Source: Coenobita brevimanus (Eukaryota > Arthropoda > Malacostraca > Decapoda > Coenobitidae). From it: DNA of 64,000 nucleotides. The stretch lies in contig JAVRFU010000145.1 of assembly GCA_032717465.1 (NCBI GenBank), forward strand, positions 62,001 through 126,000, given 5' to 3'. The notes under the pieces are model-generated. The model was not told the DNA's origin and did not search any database. It was given only the letters and a program-made list of their open reading frames with translations. Shown here one piece after another: positions 9,061 to 18,418 of this stretch. The first letter of the stretch is position 1. Every line of letters begins with the position of its first letter. The position numbers and the translations under genes were made by a program.

Positions 9061-9414
9061 ACGTGAAGAGCGTGGGTGACCAAGGCCGACACATGCAAGC
9101 ATACTGGAGCCTTTATAAACGATACGGTACGAACGATACAATAAGAAATATCTCATGGAATTGATGGATTTAACCTAATTATACGTATAACTTGTGTGTT
9201 TTCATCTGACGGGACTGGGTAAACCGCCACACCTTTAATACTAAGTGGTGGTTGCAGGATATACGATGAGTAGTGGTTATGAGGGACGGGTGACTGTCCT
9301 TGATTACTATAGTCTATTTGATTGACCTGTGCACTTGAGATGTATGGGGCAAGTAGGGTGTTTTTGTTTCGCGACTGCAGATTGGCCGCAGATGATGTCA
9401 CCGAAGTAAATGCA
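9061..9414. other. Unassigned spacer
   Basis: About 350 bases of mixed composition between two minisatellite regions. I see no domain, repeat or splice pattern that I can support. Confidence 0.45.
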
Positions 9415-9690
9415 TTCATGTATTGTAGTGCAACATGCGGACGTAGGTGTACACCTTGGGTGGATATTATAGTGCAGCATGCGGACGTGGATGTACACCT
9501 TGGGTGGCCATTAAAGTGCAACATGCGGACGTGGATGTACCCCTTGTGGATATTATAGTGCAAAATGCGGACGTGGATGTACACCTTGGGTGGATAGTAT
9601 GGTGCAACATGCGGACGTAGATGTACACCGTGGTTAGATGCAGTGCAACTTCGGACGTTGGTGTAGGCCGTGGGTGGCTATTTTGATTCA
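9415..9690 (+). repeat. Minisatellite, ~43-bp unit, about six copies
   Basis: Units share the core GTGCAACATGCGGACGTGGA, then TGTACACCTTGGGTGGATAT. The first and last units are diverged or shortened. Short frames through it are repeat peptides (HVRMLHYNIH-like), not a gene. Confidence 0.85.
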
Positions 9691-9756
9691 AACATCACTC
9701 ATCGTTTTATAAAACTTTATAATCAAGTTTAATTTTCTTTGACAACAGCAAATACG

Positions 9757-9885
9757 AATGTATGTGAGCGAGGTGGACGGGGAGACCAAGAATGAGATGG
9801 AGGGATTGAATGGCGAGAATGGAGAGTGAGAGACTAACTAGGAGTGTATGTGAATGTGGTGGAGGGGGAGACCAGGGATGAGATT
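9757..9885 (+). mobile_element. RTE-like LINE C-terminal block, short tandem copy
   Basis: The motif GTATGTGA(G/A)(C/T)G(A/T)GGTGGA, GGGGAGACCA occurs twice (9759-9790 and 9844-9881). It corresponds to the RVYVSEVEGGRGRGRPRMR block of RTE-like ORF2 elsewhere in the window (for example 33,160-33,215). Confidence 0.55.
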
Positions 9886-10115
9886 GTAAATATTTGCCCC
9901 ACAACAGAGGTGGGGACACGGGCAAGCATGAGAGCCCGTCAGAGAAATAGGCAGGAAAACTAAGCTCCCGAATGAGAGCAAAACACGGGCGACAGTGGCG
10001 GACGAGGAAGAGCGGTGATGGCAGGAGAAAGATCGTAATGCAGCTGCTGAATAAAGGGTGTAAGGGGCAACTAGCGCGAGGACATTGATTCATCATCGAC
10101 AGTCTTCTCCCAGCA
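9886..10115 (-). mobile_element. CSD-retroposon 3' UTR fragment
   Basis: The minus strand ends with a GACGGGCTCTCATGCTTGCCCGT-like stem pair, the CCCCAC/GTGGGG hairpin (9897-9915) and AAATATTTAC. It matches the 3' UTR of the copies at 373-1160 and 4720-7208. The coding part is absent. It is the third independent location of the family in the window. Confidence 0.7.
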
Positions 10116-10204
10116 CTTGCAGCAGTAACATCTCTTCCCCAGTCCCCTGGTAGTCAAACTTGGAATCACATCTCCCAAGCCTTTCGCGCTGCTATCTAGG
10201 CGAA

Positions 10205-10640
10205 CTTGCAGTTAACTTCAGTCATATGCCTAACCCTATCAATGAGTATTCTACCATATATTTTACCAGTCACACTAAGAAGGCAAATACCCCTATGGTT
10301 ACCACATACTTCTCTCTCCCCTTTTCCTTTGTATAAAGGAACAATTATACCTGATTTCCAGTCCTCTGGAACCCTTCCCTCTTCCCAAGCCAATCTACAC
10401 AACTTGCATATCCATTCCACAACAATCTCACCCCCATACCTCAGCATTTCACCACACACTTCATCAATCCCTGGGGCCTTTCCCATCTTGATCTTCTTCA
10501 TTGCTTCCACTACTTCCGCCCTACTGATCTCTTCCTCCCTCCTCTCCTCTCTCCTTCTCCCAGCCATTCCCCAACCACTTATACATGCACTGTTGTCACC
10601 CTCTACATTCAACAAATCCTCAAAGTGCTCCTTTCATCTC
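10205..10640 (-). pseudogene. RTE-like reverse transcriptase fragment
   Basis: The minus-strand frame of about 140 residues reads REEEISRAEVVEAMKKIKMG, KAPGIDEVCGEMLRYGGE, EGRVPEDWKSGIIVPLYKGK and CGNHRGICLLSVTGKIYGRI, the region before and into RT motif 1-2 of RTE/endonuclease-RT LINEs. It lacks the catalytic palm. A related, more complete fragment is at 59,880-60,780. Confidence 0.8.
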
Positions 10641-10662
10641 CTCACTGTAGTGGAAGGGTTAA

Positions 10663-10666
10663 TGTA

Positions 10667-10736
<70 letters not shown>

Positions 10737-10742
10737 AAGAGA
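10663..10742 (+). repeat. (GT)n-(GA)n microsatellite
   Basis: About 60 bases of uninterrupted GT followed by GAGAGAGAGA. Its translation gives the His-Thr repeat frames on the minus strand, which are not genes. Confidence 0.95.
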
Positions 10743-11437
10743 GAGGTGGGGGAGTTGATGAAATGATGTGGAAAAATACTACGTGTCTTGTAATCACTCA
10801 CCTGCATTGCCAAAATTCTGGTGTGCATCTCCCCCTGCCTTCGACCTCCATTTTTCTAACGCTGTGTGTCCAGGTACAGCATGGTCTTGACGTTGGCTTG
10901 CTTGTTTGACTATCTTGCGTTGGTGTTCAGCCTTTGGTTCCTTCTCTCTGAAAAATGAAATAGTGTTAGTATATTGTATTGCTAGCACTTACTGTTAGGA
11001 ATTTGGCGGAGAGGAACACGCAGAGAACATCAGGAAAATGGTAATGAAAAAAAAAAGATAAGAAAACTGTATAAATAAATGAGGGAAACCTGTCATAGAG
11101 GTATCCAGGAAAAATGGCCTTGGGTTCATTCTTCCTTGCATAAAAAAAAAATACACAGAAATAATACAGACTCCTTCAACACTTCGTCTTAATTTAGTCC
11201 TTAATCTTAAAACTATGAGACCAAAGGAGAATTAAAGACCTCAGTTTTTGACGGTCACTAATTTAAGACTATATAGCAGGGATCAGATTTATTAGCCTGC
11301 ATGCCACATTTTGAGTTCCTAATTAAGATATCATACAGGTAAAATCAACACATCAGTACAGGTGCATAATATCAGTGATGGTTTTATGTGAAAATTCTTT
11401 ACTTATTCAACATCATGACACCTTCTTATTATTATCA

Positions 11438-11475
<38 letters not shown>

Positions 11476-11599
11476 TAACTGGTACAACCTGATGATTATA
11501 ATTGGCTCAGGGTAACTGGGTTGTCAACAGTCTCCTCTACTCCTGCCAGCGTCTAGAGATTTCTCCTAAGATGGGTGAAGCTCTACTGAAGGGAAGAGG

Positions 11600-11601
<2 letters not shown>
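10743..11601. other. Unassigned spacer
   Basis: AT-rich sequence with a TTATTATTATT run at 11,427-11,475 and short A-runs. I find no coding or structural signal beyond that microsatellite. Confidence 0.5.
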
Positions 11602-11644
<43 letters not shown>

Positions 11645-11645
11645 C
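11602..11645 (+). repeat. (GT)n microsatellite abutting a CR1-like LINE 3' end
   Basis: A pure GT run joined to TTCTTACCTAATTGTATC, the reverse complement of the LINE 3' end GATACAATTAGGTAAGAA. The same junction is seen at 12,610, 46,408 and 47,079. Confidence 0.9.
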
Positions 11646-12555
11646 TTACCTAATTGTATCTTTACAGGAATGAGTCAAGCTCGTACTGTCCCGTGTCTTA
11701 AACCATATTTATCGTACATATCCTTAAATTTGTTAATTGTTTTGGCACACGCTATTTCATTCGGTAGTGCATTCCATTGATCAATTGCTCTGTTTGGGAA
11801 ACTGAATTTCCTTACGTCTTTATCACCTCTCTTCTTATGCAGTTTTTTGCAGTGTCCTCTTGCTGATGCTTCTCCATATGTTAAGTAATCATTTATGTCT
11901 ATTTTCTCCTTCCCTGATATGCACTTATATAGCATTATCATGTCACCTCTTTTCCTTCTCTCCTGTAGTGTTGGTAGATTCAGTTTATTTAGTCTTTCTT
12001 CGTAGCTTAGGTCCCTTAAGCTTGGTATCCATCTTGTAGCGGCCCTTTGAACTTTTTCAATCTTGTCTATGTGCTTTTTGAGATGAGGACTCCAGACTAC
12101 TGATGCATATTCCAGGGTTGGTCTAATGAATGATGTTATTATCCTTCTTAGCATGTCTTCATTTATGTATGTGAATGCTATTCTCATATTTGCAAGCAGT
12201 GTATACATGTTCCGTACCTTCTCGCTGATGTGGTCAGCCGGAGATAGTCTGTTATTGATAATCACACCTAGGTCCTTCTCTCTTTCTGATGTGTGTAGGG
12301 TTTTATTTCCTAACTTATAATCCCAATCAGGTCTTTTTCCACTTTTACCAAACTTGATTAATGACACTTGTCCACATTGAATTCCATTTGCCATGTACTA
12401 CTCCATTCATGAAGTTTATTTAATTCTTCTTGTAGCTCTTTACAAGAGTCTGTGTTAGTAATTCTCCTTCGTATTTTTGCGCCATCTGCAAACATATTCA
12501 GATAGCTCTCATTTCCAGTGTTACTGTTTATATCATTTATATACACTAAAAACAT
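11646..12555 (-). pseudogene. CR1-like LINE ORF2, RT palm to C-terminus
   Basis: Minus-strand frames read MFLVYINDINSNTG, FADGAKI (the place of the YADD box, here changed to FADG), then after a frameshift near 12,370 KDLGVIINNRLSPADHISEK, RPTLEYASVVWSPHLKKHID and FSFPNRAIDQWNALP, ending at GLRHGTVRA. This is the post-palm half of a CR1/Jockey-like ORF2. It starts abruptly at the (GT)n run at 12,560 and ends at the one at 11,602. The altered catalytic box and frameshift make it inactive. Confidence 0.85.
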
Positions 12556-12559
12556 GATT

Positions 12560-12610
<51 letters not shown>
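12560..12610 (+). repeat. (GT)n microsatellite between two CR1-like fragments
   Basis: A 51-base GT run. It abuts the 5' truncation point of the fragment at 11,646-12,555 and the 3' end of the fragment at 12,611-13,097. The terminal TTCTTACCTAATTG is duplicated at 12,610-12,636. Confidence 0.95.
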
Positions 12611-12611
<1 letters not shown>

Positions 12612-13094
12612 CTTACCTAATTGTTCTTACCTAATTGTATCTTTACAGGAATGAGTCAAGCTCGTACTGTCCCGTGTCTTAAACCATATTTATCGTACAT
12701 ATCCTTAAATTTGTGAATTGTTTTGGCACACGCTATTTCATTCGGTAGTGCATTCCATTGATCAATTGCTCTGTTTGGGAAACTGAATTTCCTTACGTCT
12801 TTATCACCTCTCTTCTTATGCAGTTTTTTGCAGTGTCCTCTTGCTGATGCTTCTCCATATGTTAAGTAATCATTTATGTCTATTTTCTCCTTCCCTGATA
12901 TGCACTTATATAACATTATCATGTCACCTCTTTTCCTTCTCTCCTGTAGTGTTGGTAGATTCAGTTTATTTAGTCTTTCTTCGTAGCTTAGATCTCTTAA
13001 GCTTGGTACCCATTTTGTAGCGGCCCTTTGAACTTTTTCAATCTTGTCTATGTGTTTTTTGAGATGAGGACTCCAGACTACTGATGCATATTCC

Positions 13095-13097
<3 letters not shown>
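12611..13097 (-). pseudogene. CR1-like LINE ORF2 C-terminal fragment, second copy
   Basis: Minus strand from LEYASVVWSPHLKKHI to DMYDKYGLRHGTVRA, open throughout and over 95 % identical by eye to the first copy. Its 5' edge is the (GT)n run at 13,098, so the reading frame begins inside CA repeats. Lacks RT and nuclease domains. Confidence 0.85.

Positions 13098-13147
<50 letters not shown>
13098..13147 (+). repeat. (GT)n microsatellite
   Basis: A GT run followed by a degenerate GTGTGGCTGTGTATGAAGGT-type tandem region to about 13,205. Confidence 0.95.
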
Positions 13148-13152
<5 letters not shown>

Positions 13153-13205
13153 GAGGTGTGGCTGTGTATGAAGGTGTGCCTGTGTATGGAGGTGTGGCTG
13201 TGTGT

Positions 13206-13799
13206 CTCTGTAGGATATTACACAAACCATCTCCATAACGTGGTGTCTAAATATGTATATCAACATTTCGTAAAGCCTCTTATTTCCTAAGTACAGAATC
13301 ACCCACTGTCTATCAATAAAGATAATATATACTTACATATATTCACACCATATTACTTCTACCAATGACATACACACACTCTGACACATAAACATAACCA
13401 ATACTTTACAATATTTCCACTTTCACAAACATCACACTCCCTACACACCCATCCCATTCCCAGATGTACTTTGCCAGCATGTGGTAGTTAATTCTGCCTT
13501 TCACTCTCCCCCATATTTCTCCACTTGCATATGCATCATCCCTCCTACGGACACCCATCTCCCACTGGCACCTCGTCAGCATGGGAGTTAATTCTGGCTA
13601 TCACTCTCCCTCCGACTGTAAGGTCCGACCCTACACTGAACGTAGCATAGATTAATAAAGATATATATTCAAGGAAAAACTCCAGGATTATGTTAAGCTG
13701 AGAGAAGACCTTACAGAGCAACAGAAAAGAAAAATCAATTGACTCGCCACTATGGATGTATTTATATCTCGGTGCTCTTTCTTATATCTAAAACTAATC
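13206..13799. other. Unassigned spacer
   Basis: Includes two related ~55-bp segments (around 13,465 and 13,575) with CAGCATG and GGTAGTTAATTCTG / GGGAGTTAATTCTG cores next to CACTCTCCC, a probable degenerate repeat. No gene seen. Confidence 0.45.
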
Positions 13800-13990
13800 T
13801 CTGGAGGGGTGACCACAAACAAACCGCCTCCATGTTACCCTGTCATGCATCATCAGGCTGCCTCTCCTTCAACTCACACCAGCATCGTTCATATACCTCT
13901 CCACCGCATCCCTCCACCTCATTATTCTCGGTCTCCCACTACTCGTCTCTCCACCTAACTCACATACACTCTCTTATACTCCTTTCTCTC
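13800..13990 (-). mobile_element. RTE-like LINE 3' tail fragment
   Basis: The minus strand carries the GGAGACCGAGAATAATGAGG block (the GRPRIMRW end of ORF2) and then ATGGAGGCGGTTTGTTTGTGG and TCACCCC, which match the 3' tails at 33,260-33,310 and 56,870-57,020. Confidence 0.65.
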
Positions 13991-14086
13991 TAACTTGTCC
14001 TAATATTACTGTCTCTGTATTCAGTTCTGAGCTGTAGCAATACGAATACCAGAATATGACGCGTAAAATAAATAAATAAATAACAA

Positions 14087-14101
14087 GCATCATGGTAGGA
14101 A
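14087..14101 (+). repeat. Target-site duplication of the I-like LINE, left
   Basis: GCATCATGGTAGGAA here is repeated exactly at 20,987-21,001 and flanks the element at 14,102-20,986. Confidence 0.85.
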
Positions 14102-14386
14102 GAAGAAGAACAATAGGAATCTAGTGCCAAAATCCAGCACAAAGCCGGATCGTCGGCTACAAGTTGTGTACATTGGGTGGGTCAGGAACACAGACACGGC
14201 GTCATGTAGGAAATGGGTCAATGGAAGAAGTATATCATATCACACATGGGACTACTGAGGTAAGGAATAGAATTAGATGTCAGAAAGAAGACCAATAGAG
14301 GTAAGGAAGGACATGATATTACGGAAGGAAAAATATGGTGATTCTCGGAGAAAGTCTGCAAGAAGAGGGGTACGTTGGATGCGAGA

Positions 14387-15679
14387 CTAAAAAGGAAATG
14401 CAACACGTCGCTGTATAGTGTAAAGAGGACAAACAAGGAAAATATGCCGTATGGAGAGAATGGTATTGCACCGAGTACAAAGGGGAGGGCGACCACCAGA
14501 CATCAAATAGGAGTGGGTAAGTCTAGTATGGCCGATTCTGAGACGAGCTAAAGCAGTCTCCCACCTCCTGTTACGGTGGCAGGGGGTCGACCAGGGGGAG
14601 ACAGAAGGTTTAACAACACGCAGTTTATTATTAGTGATAGAGTCCCAACAAGACTGCCACCGGTGTTGAAGGAAGGAAGATAGAGCAGGAAGAAGATCAG
14701 AAACTGGATTGAGGAAGGAAGGAGAGACATCCCTGCTAACTGCCATGCGAGCCAACTGATCAGCATGTTCATTGCCCGCGATACCCACATGTCCGGGGAC
14801 CCAACAGAACTGGACTGTTTTACGACGAGAGGAGATACGGAACAACCATTCCAAGATACGAAGGACTAATGGATGAGAGGCAGAAGGTGACTGGAGAAGG
14901 GATAGAGCACTATATGAATCAGAGCATATCACAAATGAGGAAGAGGATGCACGGTAAATATACCGTAATGCGAACAAAAGGGCATATAACTCTGCTGTTA
15001 GAACACTTGTATAAGCAGGAAGGCTAAAATGATAAGAAGTGTTAGGAAAGAGAATCGCAAATCCAACACCTGCAGGGGTTTTTGAACCATCAGTGTATAT
15101 AGGTATTGCAGAGGAATGGTGGGAGAGATGATCAGAAAACCGGGAACGGAGAATGAAGGAAGGAGAATTGGACTTGGAATAAGGGAAAATGGAAGGGCAA
15201 ACATGGGGTCGCGGAAGTAGCCACGGAGGAAAAAGACATGTGCGGAAAGAGAAAACATTACAAATTGTAAGGGAGGAGTATGAGAGGAGAGTACGAGCTC
15301 GAACTGCAAAAGGTGGCTTGGTCCTAGGAGAAGAAAACCTGTCTAAGTCAAGACCGGTGGGAAAGAGAGAAGGGGTACGAGGAAAACAGTGCAACTTAGC
15401 ATAGGCACGAAGAGAAAGTAGAGCGCGACGGCGGAAGAGTGATGGAACTCCTGATTCAGCATACAGACTCTCAACTGGGGAGGACTTAAAGGCACCAAGA
15501 GCCAGACGTAAACCGTGATGATGTACAGAATCGAGTTGTTGGAGGACGGTGTCTGAAGCAGAAGAATAAACTTGGCAACCGTAATCAAGTTTGGAGAGAA
15601 CGAGAACAATATGGAGGCGAAGAAGAGTAGTCCGATCAGCACCCCACGACACTAGTCCGATCAGCACCCCACGACACAT
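14387..15679 (-). pseudogene. ORF2 C-terminal part: RT thumb, RNase H and zinc-binding tail
   Basis: This 430-residue frame continues ORF2 after a 26-bp tandem duplication that shifts the frame (15,628-15,679). RNase H is clear: IYTDGSKTPAGVGFAI with the first Asp, TAELYALLFAL with the Glu, CSDSYSAL with the second Asp, and CWVPGHVGIAGNEHADQLA with the final His/Asp. A C-terminal segment ARLRIGHTRLTHSYLM and a C-x2-C-like CTRCNT follow, as in I/Jockey ORF2s. RNase H would remove template RNA after target-primed reverse transcription. Confidence 0.88.
15628..15679 (-). repeat. 26-bp tandem duplication inside ORF2
   Basis: TAGTCCGATCAGCACCCCAC plus GACAC occurs twice in a row. Removing one unit restores the reading frame from LSHVSWGADRT into TLLRLHIVLVL, so the duplication is a frameshifting lesion that followed or accompanied insertion. 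Confidence 0.85.
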
Positions 15680-16630
15680 GAGACAAAGTTTGTAAGAGAC
15701 GGAGGCGTTGCAAGGCTGAGGTTTTCAAGGAGGTAATATGATCTTTCCAAGTAAGACGAGAGTCAAAAAGAAGGCCAAGAAAGGAAGCGGAGGTTTTGTA
15801 TGGGAGAGGAGTACCATAAAGAAAAAGAGGTGGTTGAGAAATATGATGAGAGCGAGTAAAAGTAATAGCATGAGACTTAAGAGGAGAGAACCGAAAGCCA
15901 TGAGAAGTGGCCCATTCTGAGGCAGCAGAAACTGCACGTTGAATAAGAGCACTAAGGGCAGAGATGTCAGAATTTGAGGCATATATTGCAAAATCATCTA
16001 CATATAAAGAAGAGCGGACACCAACTGGGAGACAAGAAACAATCCCATTAATTGCCAATAAAAGCAGAGAAGTGCTAAGAACACTGCCTTGGGGAACACC
16101 TTCGTATTGTGGAAATGGATCTGAATAAGTATGCTGGACACAGACTCTAAAGAAGAGAGCTGATAGAAAATTCTTTAAGAAAACACCAAGGTTACCATCA
16201 ATACCACAAGAACGAACTGTGCGTAAAATATGATAGCGCCAGGTTGTGTCATAAGCTTTCTCAAGGTCAAAAAACACCGCGATAACAGATTGTCGAATGG
16301 CAAAGGCTGAACGGATATAAGTCTCTAGATTTAGGAGGGGATTTAAGGTGCTGCGAGCTTTTCGAAAACCAAACTGTGAAGAGGACAAAAGTTGCTTGGA
16401 TTCTAGGAGCCACATAAGACGATGATTTATCATACGCTCGAGCAATTTGCAAAGACAGCTAGTAAGAGCAATGGGGCGATAATCTTGAGGGGCATGGCCT
16501 TGCTTTCCTGGTTTAAGAAATGGGAGAATGACGACACTACGAAAAGAGGGAGGAAAAATACCCTCTGTCCAGTACGATTATAAATAGTTAATAATAAGGC
16601 CATGGCCTGGGGGGAAAGGTGACGGAGCAT
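15636..16630 (-). pseudogene. ORF2 reverse transcriptase domain
   Basis: The RT of the I-like LINE. Motifs in order: DYRPIALTSCLCKLLERMI (around 16,440), SQFGFRKARSTL, AVFFDLEKAYDTTW with the first catalytic Asp, EGVPQGSVLSTSLLLLAI, and LYVDDFAIYAS with the paired Asp. A one-base deletion near 16,570 (NRT, then W lost) separates this frame from the upstream one at 16,430-16,630, and the 26-bp duplication ends it. Catalytic residues are intact. Confidence 0.88.
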
Positions 16631-16633
16631 ATT

Positions 16634-17989
16634 TTAGTGTATGCCATCAGGGCCCTCGCAAGTGTTCTTACAAAGGCGAAGGGCAGACGACAATTCATGG
16701 AGCGTGAATGGCGCGTTATATGACTGACTAGACGACAGCTTGAAGACAACTGGGGTACATTCAGTAGCAACTTTAAGGGTATGGAAGTCAGGTGAGAGAT
16801 GAGAGCAGCTACTAACATTACTAAAATGAAGACCTAAGCCATTAGCAACTAGATGAGCATCTGCAACTGACTCCCCATCCAAATGTAGGACAGGGGAGGG
16901 CATGGGAAGATGTTTACCCGCTATTTTGCGTATACGTTTCCAGACGTATGCAATGGGTGTATTGGTAGTAATGGTGGAAACGTACAATCTCCAGCTACGG
17001 CGTTTAGCCCGTTTAACAGTCTTACGAAGAACAGCTCGAGCCTTTTTAAACAGTAGGAATGCACTCTGTTCATCCGGGGTGTTGTGTTTGCGCAGGAAAC
17101 TCTTCCAACGTGCACGTTTAACACGGAGTGCCACAGTACAGTCCGAATCCCACCAAGGTACGCACTTCGAAGTAAAAGGACGGGACGACTTAGGAATCGC
17201 TGTCAAAGCTGCACTCAGAACTAATACATTAAAATATGTAAGCATATCTAAAACAGTAGCGAAGGAAGAAGAGTGTATAGAAGGAACGGTTAAAGAAGTA
17301 AATGTTGGCCAGTCAGCTTTTGGAAAACTCCATCGAGGGGACCTGAGTATGGGACAATATGTAGTGAAAGTAAGCCTTATAGGAAAGTGATCACTATATA
17401 CTGCGTCGGAAAGGACAGACCAATGGAAATCTAGAGAAACAGAAGAGGAGCACAGGGAGAGATCCAGACAGGAGAAAGTATGAGTTTTATCGTCAATGTG
17501 CGTTGACATTCCTGTATTTAATAAGGATAAATTATTATTAAAAATAAAAGATTCAAGTTGGCGGCCACGCGAATTAGTAATGGTGTCGCCCCATGAGGCA
17601 TGACGACAGTTAAAATCTCCCAACAATAAAATTGGAGTGGGTAATTGGGATAGTAAAAGAGATAAGGCAGAGAAATCGATAGGCTGGGATGGAGAGAAAT
17701 AAACAGAAACCACTGTAATCCAATGTTTGAGAAAAACCCGAATAAAATGGCATGGAATGGTAGTATTAATGGACAGATGTTCGAAAGGAACAGTATGACG
17801 GACTAGGATAGCTGATGCAGAAAGAGAAGCAGGGGAGAACAAGAAACAATAGCCAGGTATAGGTACCGGAGAGGAAGGCAAACGGGGTTCTTGTAGACAA
17901 ACAAAGGACGGAGAGTAAACTGAAAGAAGATAGCGAAGGTCGTTGCGATGGGCCGTAAAACTGCGTATGTTCCATTGTAAAATAGACAT
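16634..17989 (-). CDS. ORF2 apurinic-type endonuclease domain and linker
   Basis: The 451-residue frame starts MSILQWNIRSF, the usual first strand of the LINE AP-endonuclease. Then come LQEPRLPSS (catalytic Glu), VVSVYFSPS, LLLGDFNCRHASWG (catalytic Asp/Asn), GMSTHID, and a YSDHFPIRLTF end (catalytic Asp-His). The linker carries the usual Lys/Arg-rich pre-RT region (VKRAKRRSWRLYVSTI) and ends at CEGPDGIH followed by TAA, where a Tyr codon is expected in DGIHYNMLRHL. So ORF2 is stopped by one nonsense change at about 16,633. This enzyme nicks DNA to prime reverse transcription. Confidence 0.88.
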   Translation of the reverse strand: MSILQWNIRSFTAHRNDLRYLLSVYSPSFVCLQEPRLPSSPVPIPGYCFLFSPASLSASAILVRHTVPFEHLSINTTIPCHFIRVFLKHWITVVSVYFSPSQPIDFSALSLLLSQLPTPILLLGDFNCRHASWGDTITNSRGRQLESFIFNNNLSLLNTGMSTHIDDKTHTFSCLDLSLCSSSVSLDFHWSVLSDAVYSDHFPIRLTFTTYCPILRSPRWSFPKADWPTFTSLTVPSIHSSSFATVLDMLTYFNVLVLSAALTAIPKSSRPFTSKCVPWWDSDCTVALRVKRARWKSFLRKHNTPDEQSAFLLFKKARAVLRKTVKRAKRRSWRLYVSTITTNTPIAYVWKRIRKIAGKHLPMPSPVLHLDGESVADAHLVANGLGLHFSNVSSCSHLSPDFHTLKVATECTPVVFKLSSSQSYNAPFTLHELSSALRLCKNTCEGPDGIH

Positions 17990-18418
17990 TAAAACTTTGA
18001 AACACCAAAAATAAAAAATAAGACCTAACAGAAAAACAGTCTAGGAAAGATAAAAAGAAATTAATGATAAAATATACAAAGGAAGTAAAATATGTACTGG
18101 AAATATTACAAAATAATAACATGCATTATCGAGTCGTTACGATGGTAGGAATAGGGGTAGAAGGTTGAACTGGTGGACGAGCAGGATGGTCACCATAGCC
18201 TGGAGGCATGGGGAGAGATAGAGGGGATAGAGTACTGGAAGAGATGGAAGAGGAGGGGGGTAAAGAGGAGGAGGAGATGGAAGGTGGAGGGGGGGATGAA
18301 GGAGGGAGAGGAGTAGGAGGGAGATCAAGTGGCACAGAGTGAACTTCAACAGAGTGGGTGGAAAGAGAGGGTGCAGCATTGTTTACTGGATCTGGCGAAG
18401 AAGTTAAAATGTAGTCCA
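17990..18418 (-). other. ORF1-ORF2 spacer and end of ORF1
   Basis: The minus strand from 18,418 to 18,126 is open, Pro/Ser-rich (TPLPPSSPPPPSISSSS) and could be the C-terminus of ORF1. From 18,125 to 17,990 the sequence is AT-rich and non-coding until the ORF2 start. Confidence 0.55.

Noticed and set aside
8640..9690. Evenly spaced repeats that could look like a CRISPR array
   Set aside because: Units are contiguous tandem repeats without unique spacers, in a eukaryotic genome; they are minisatellites.
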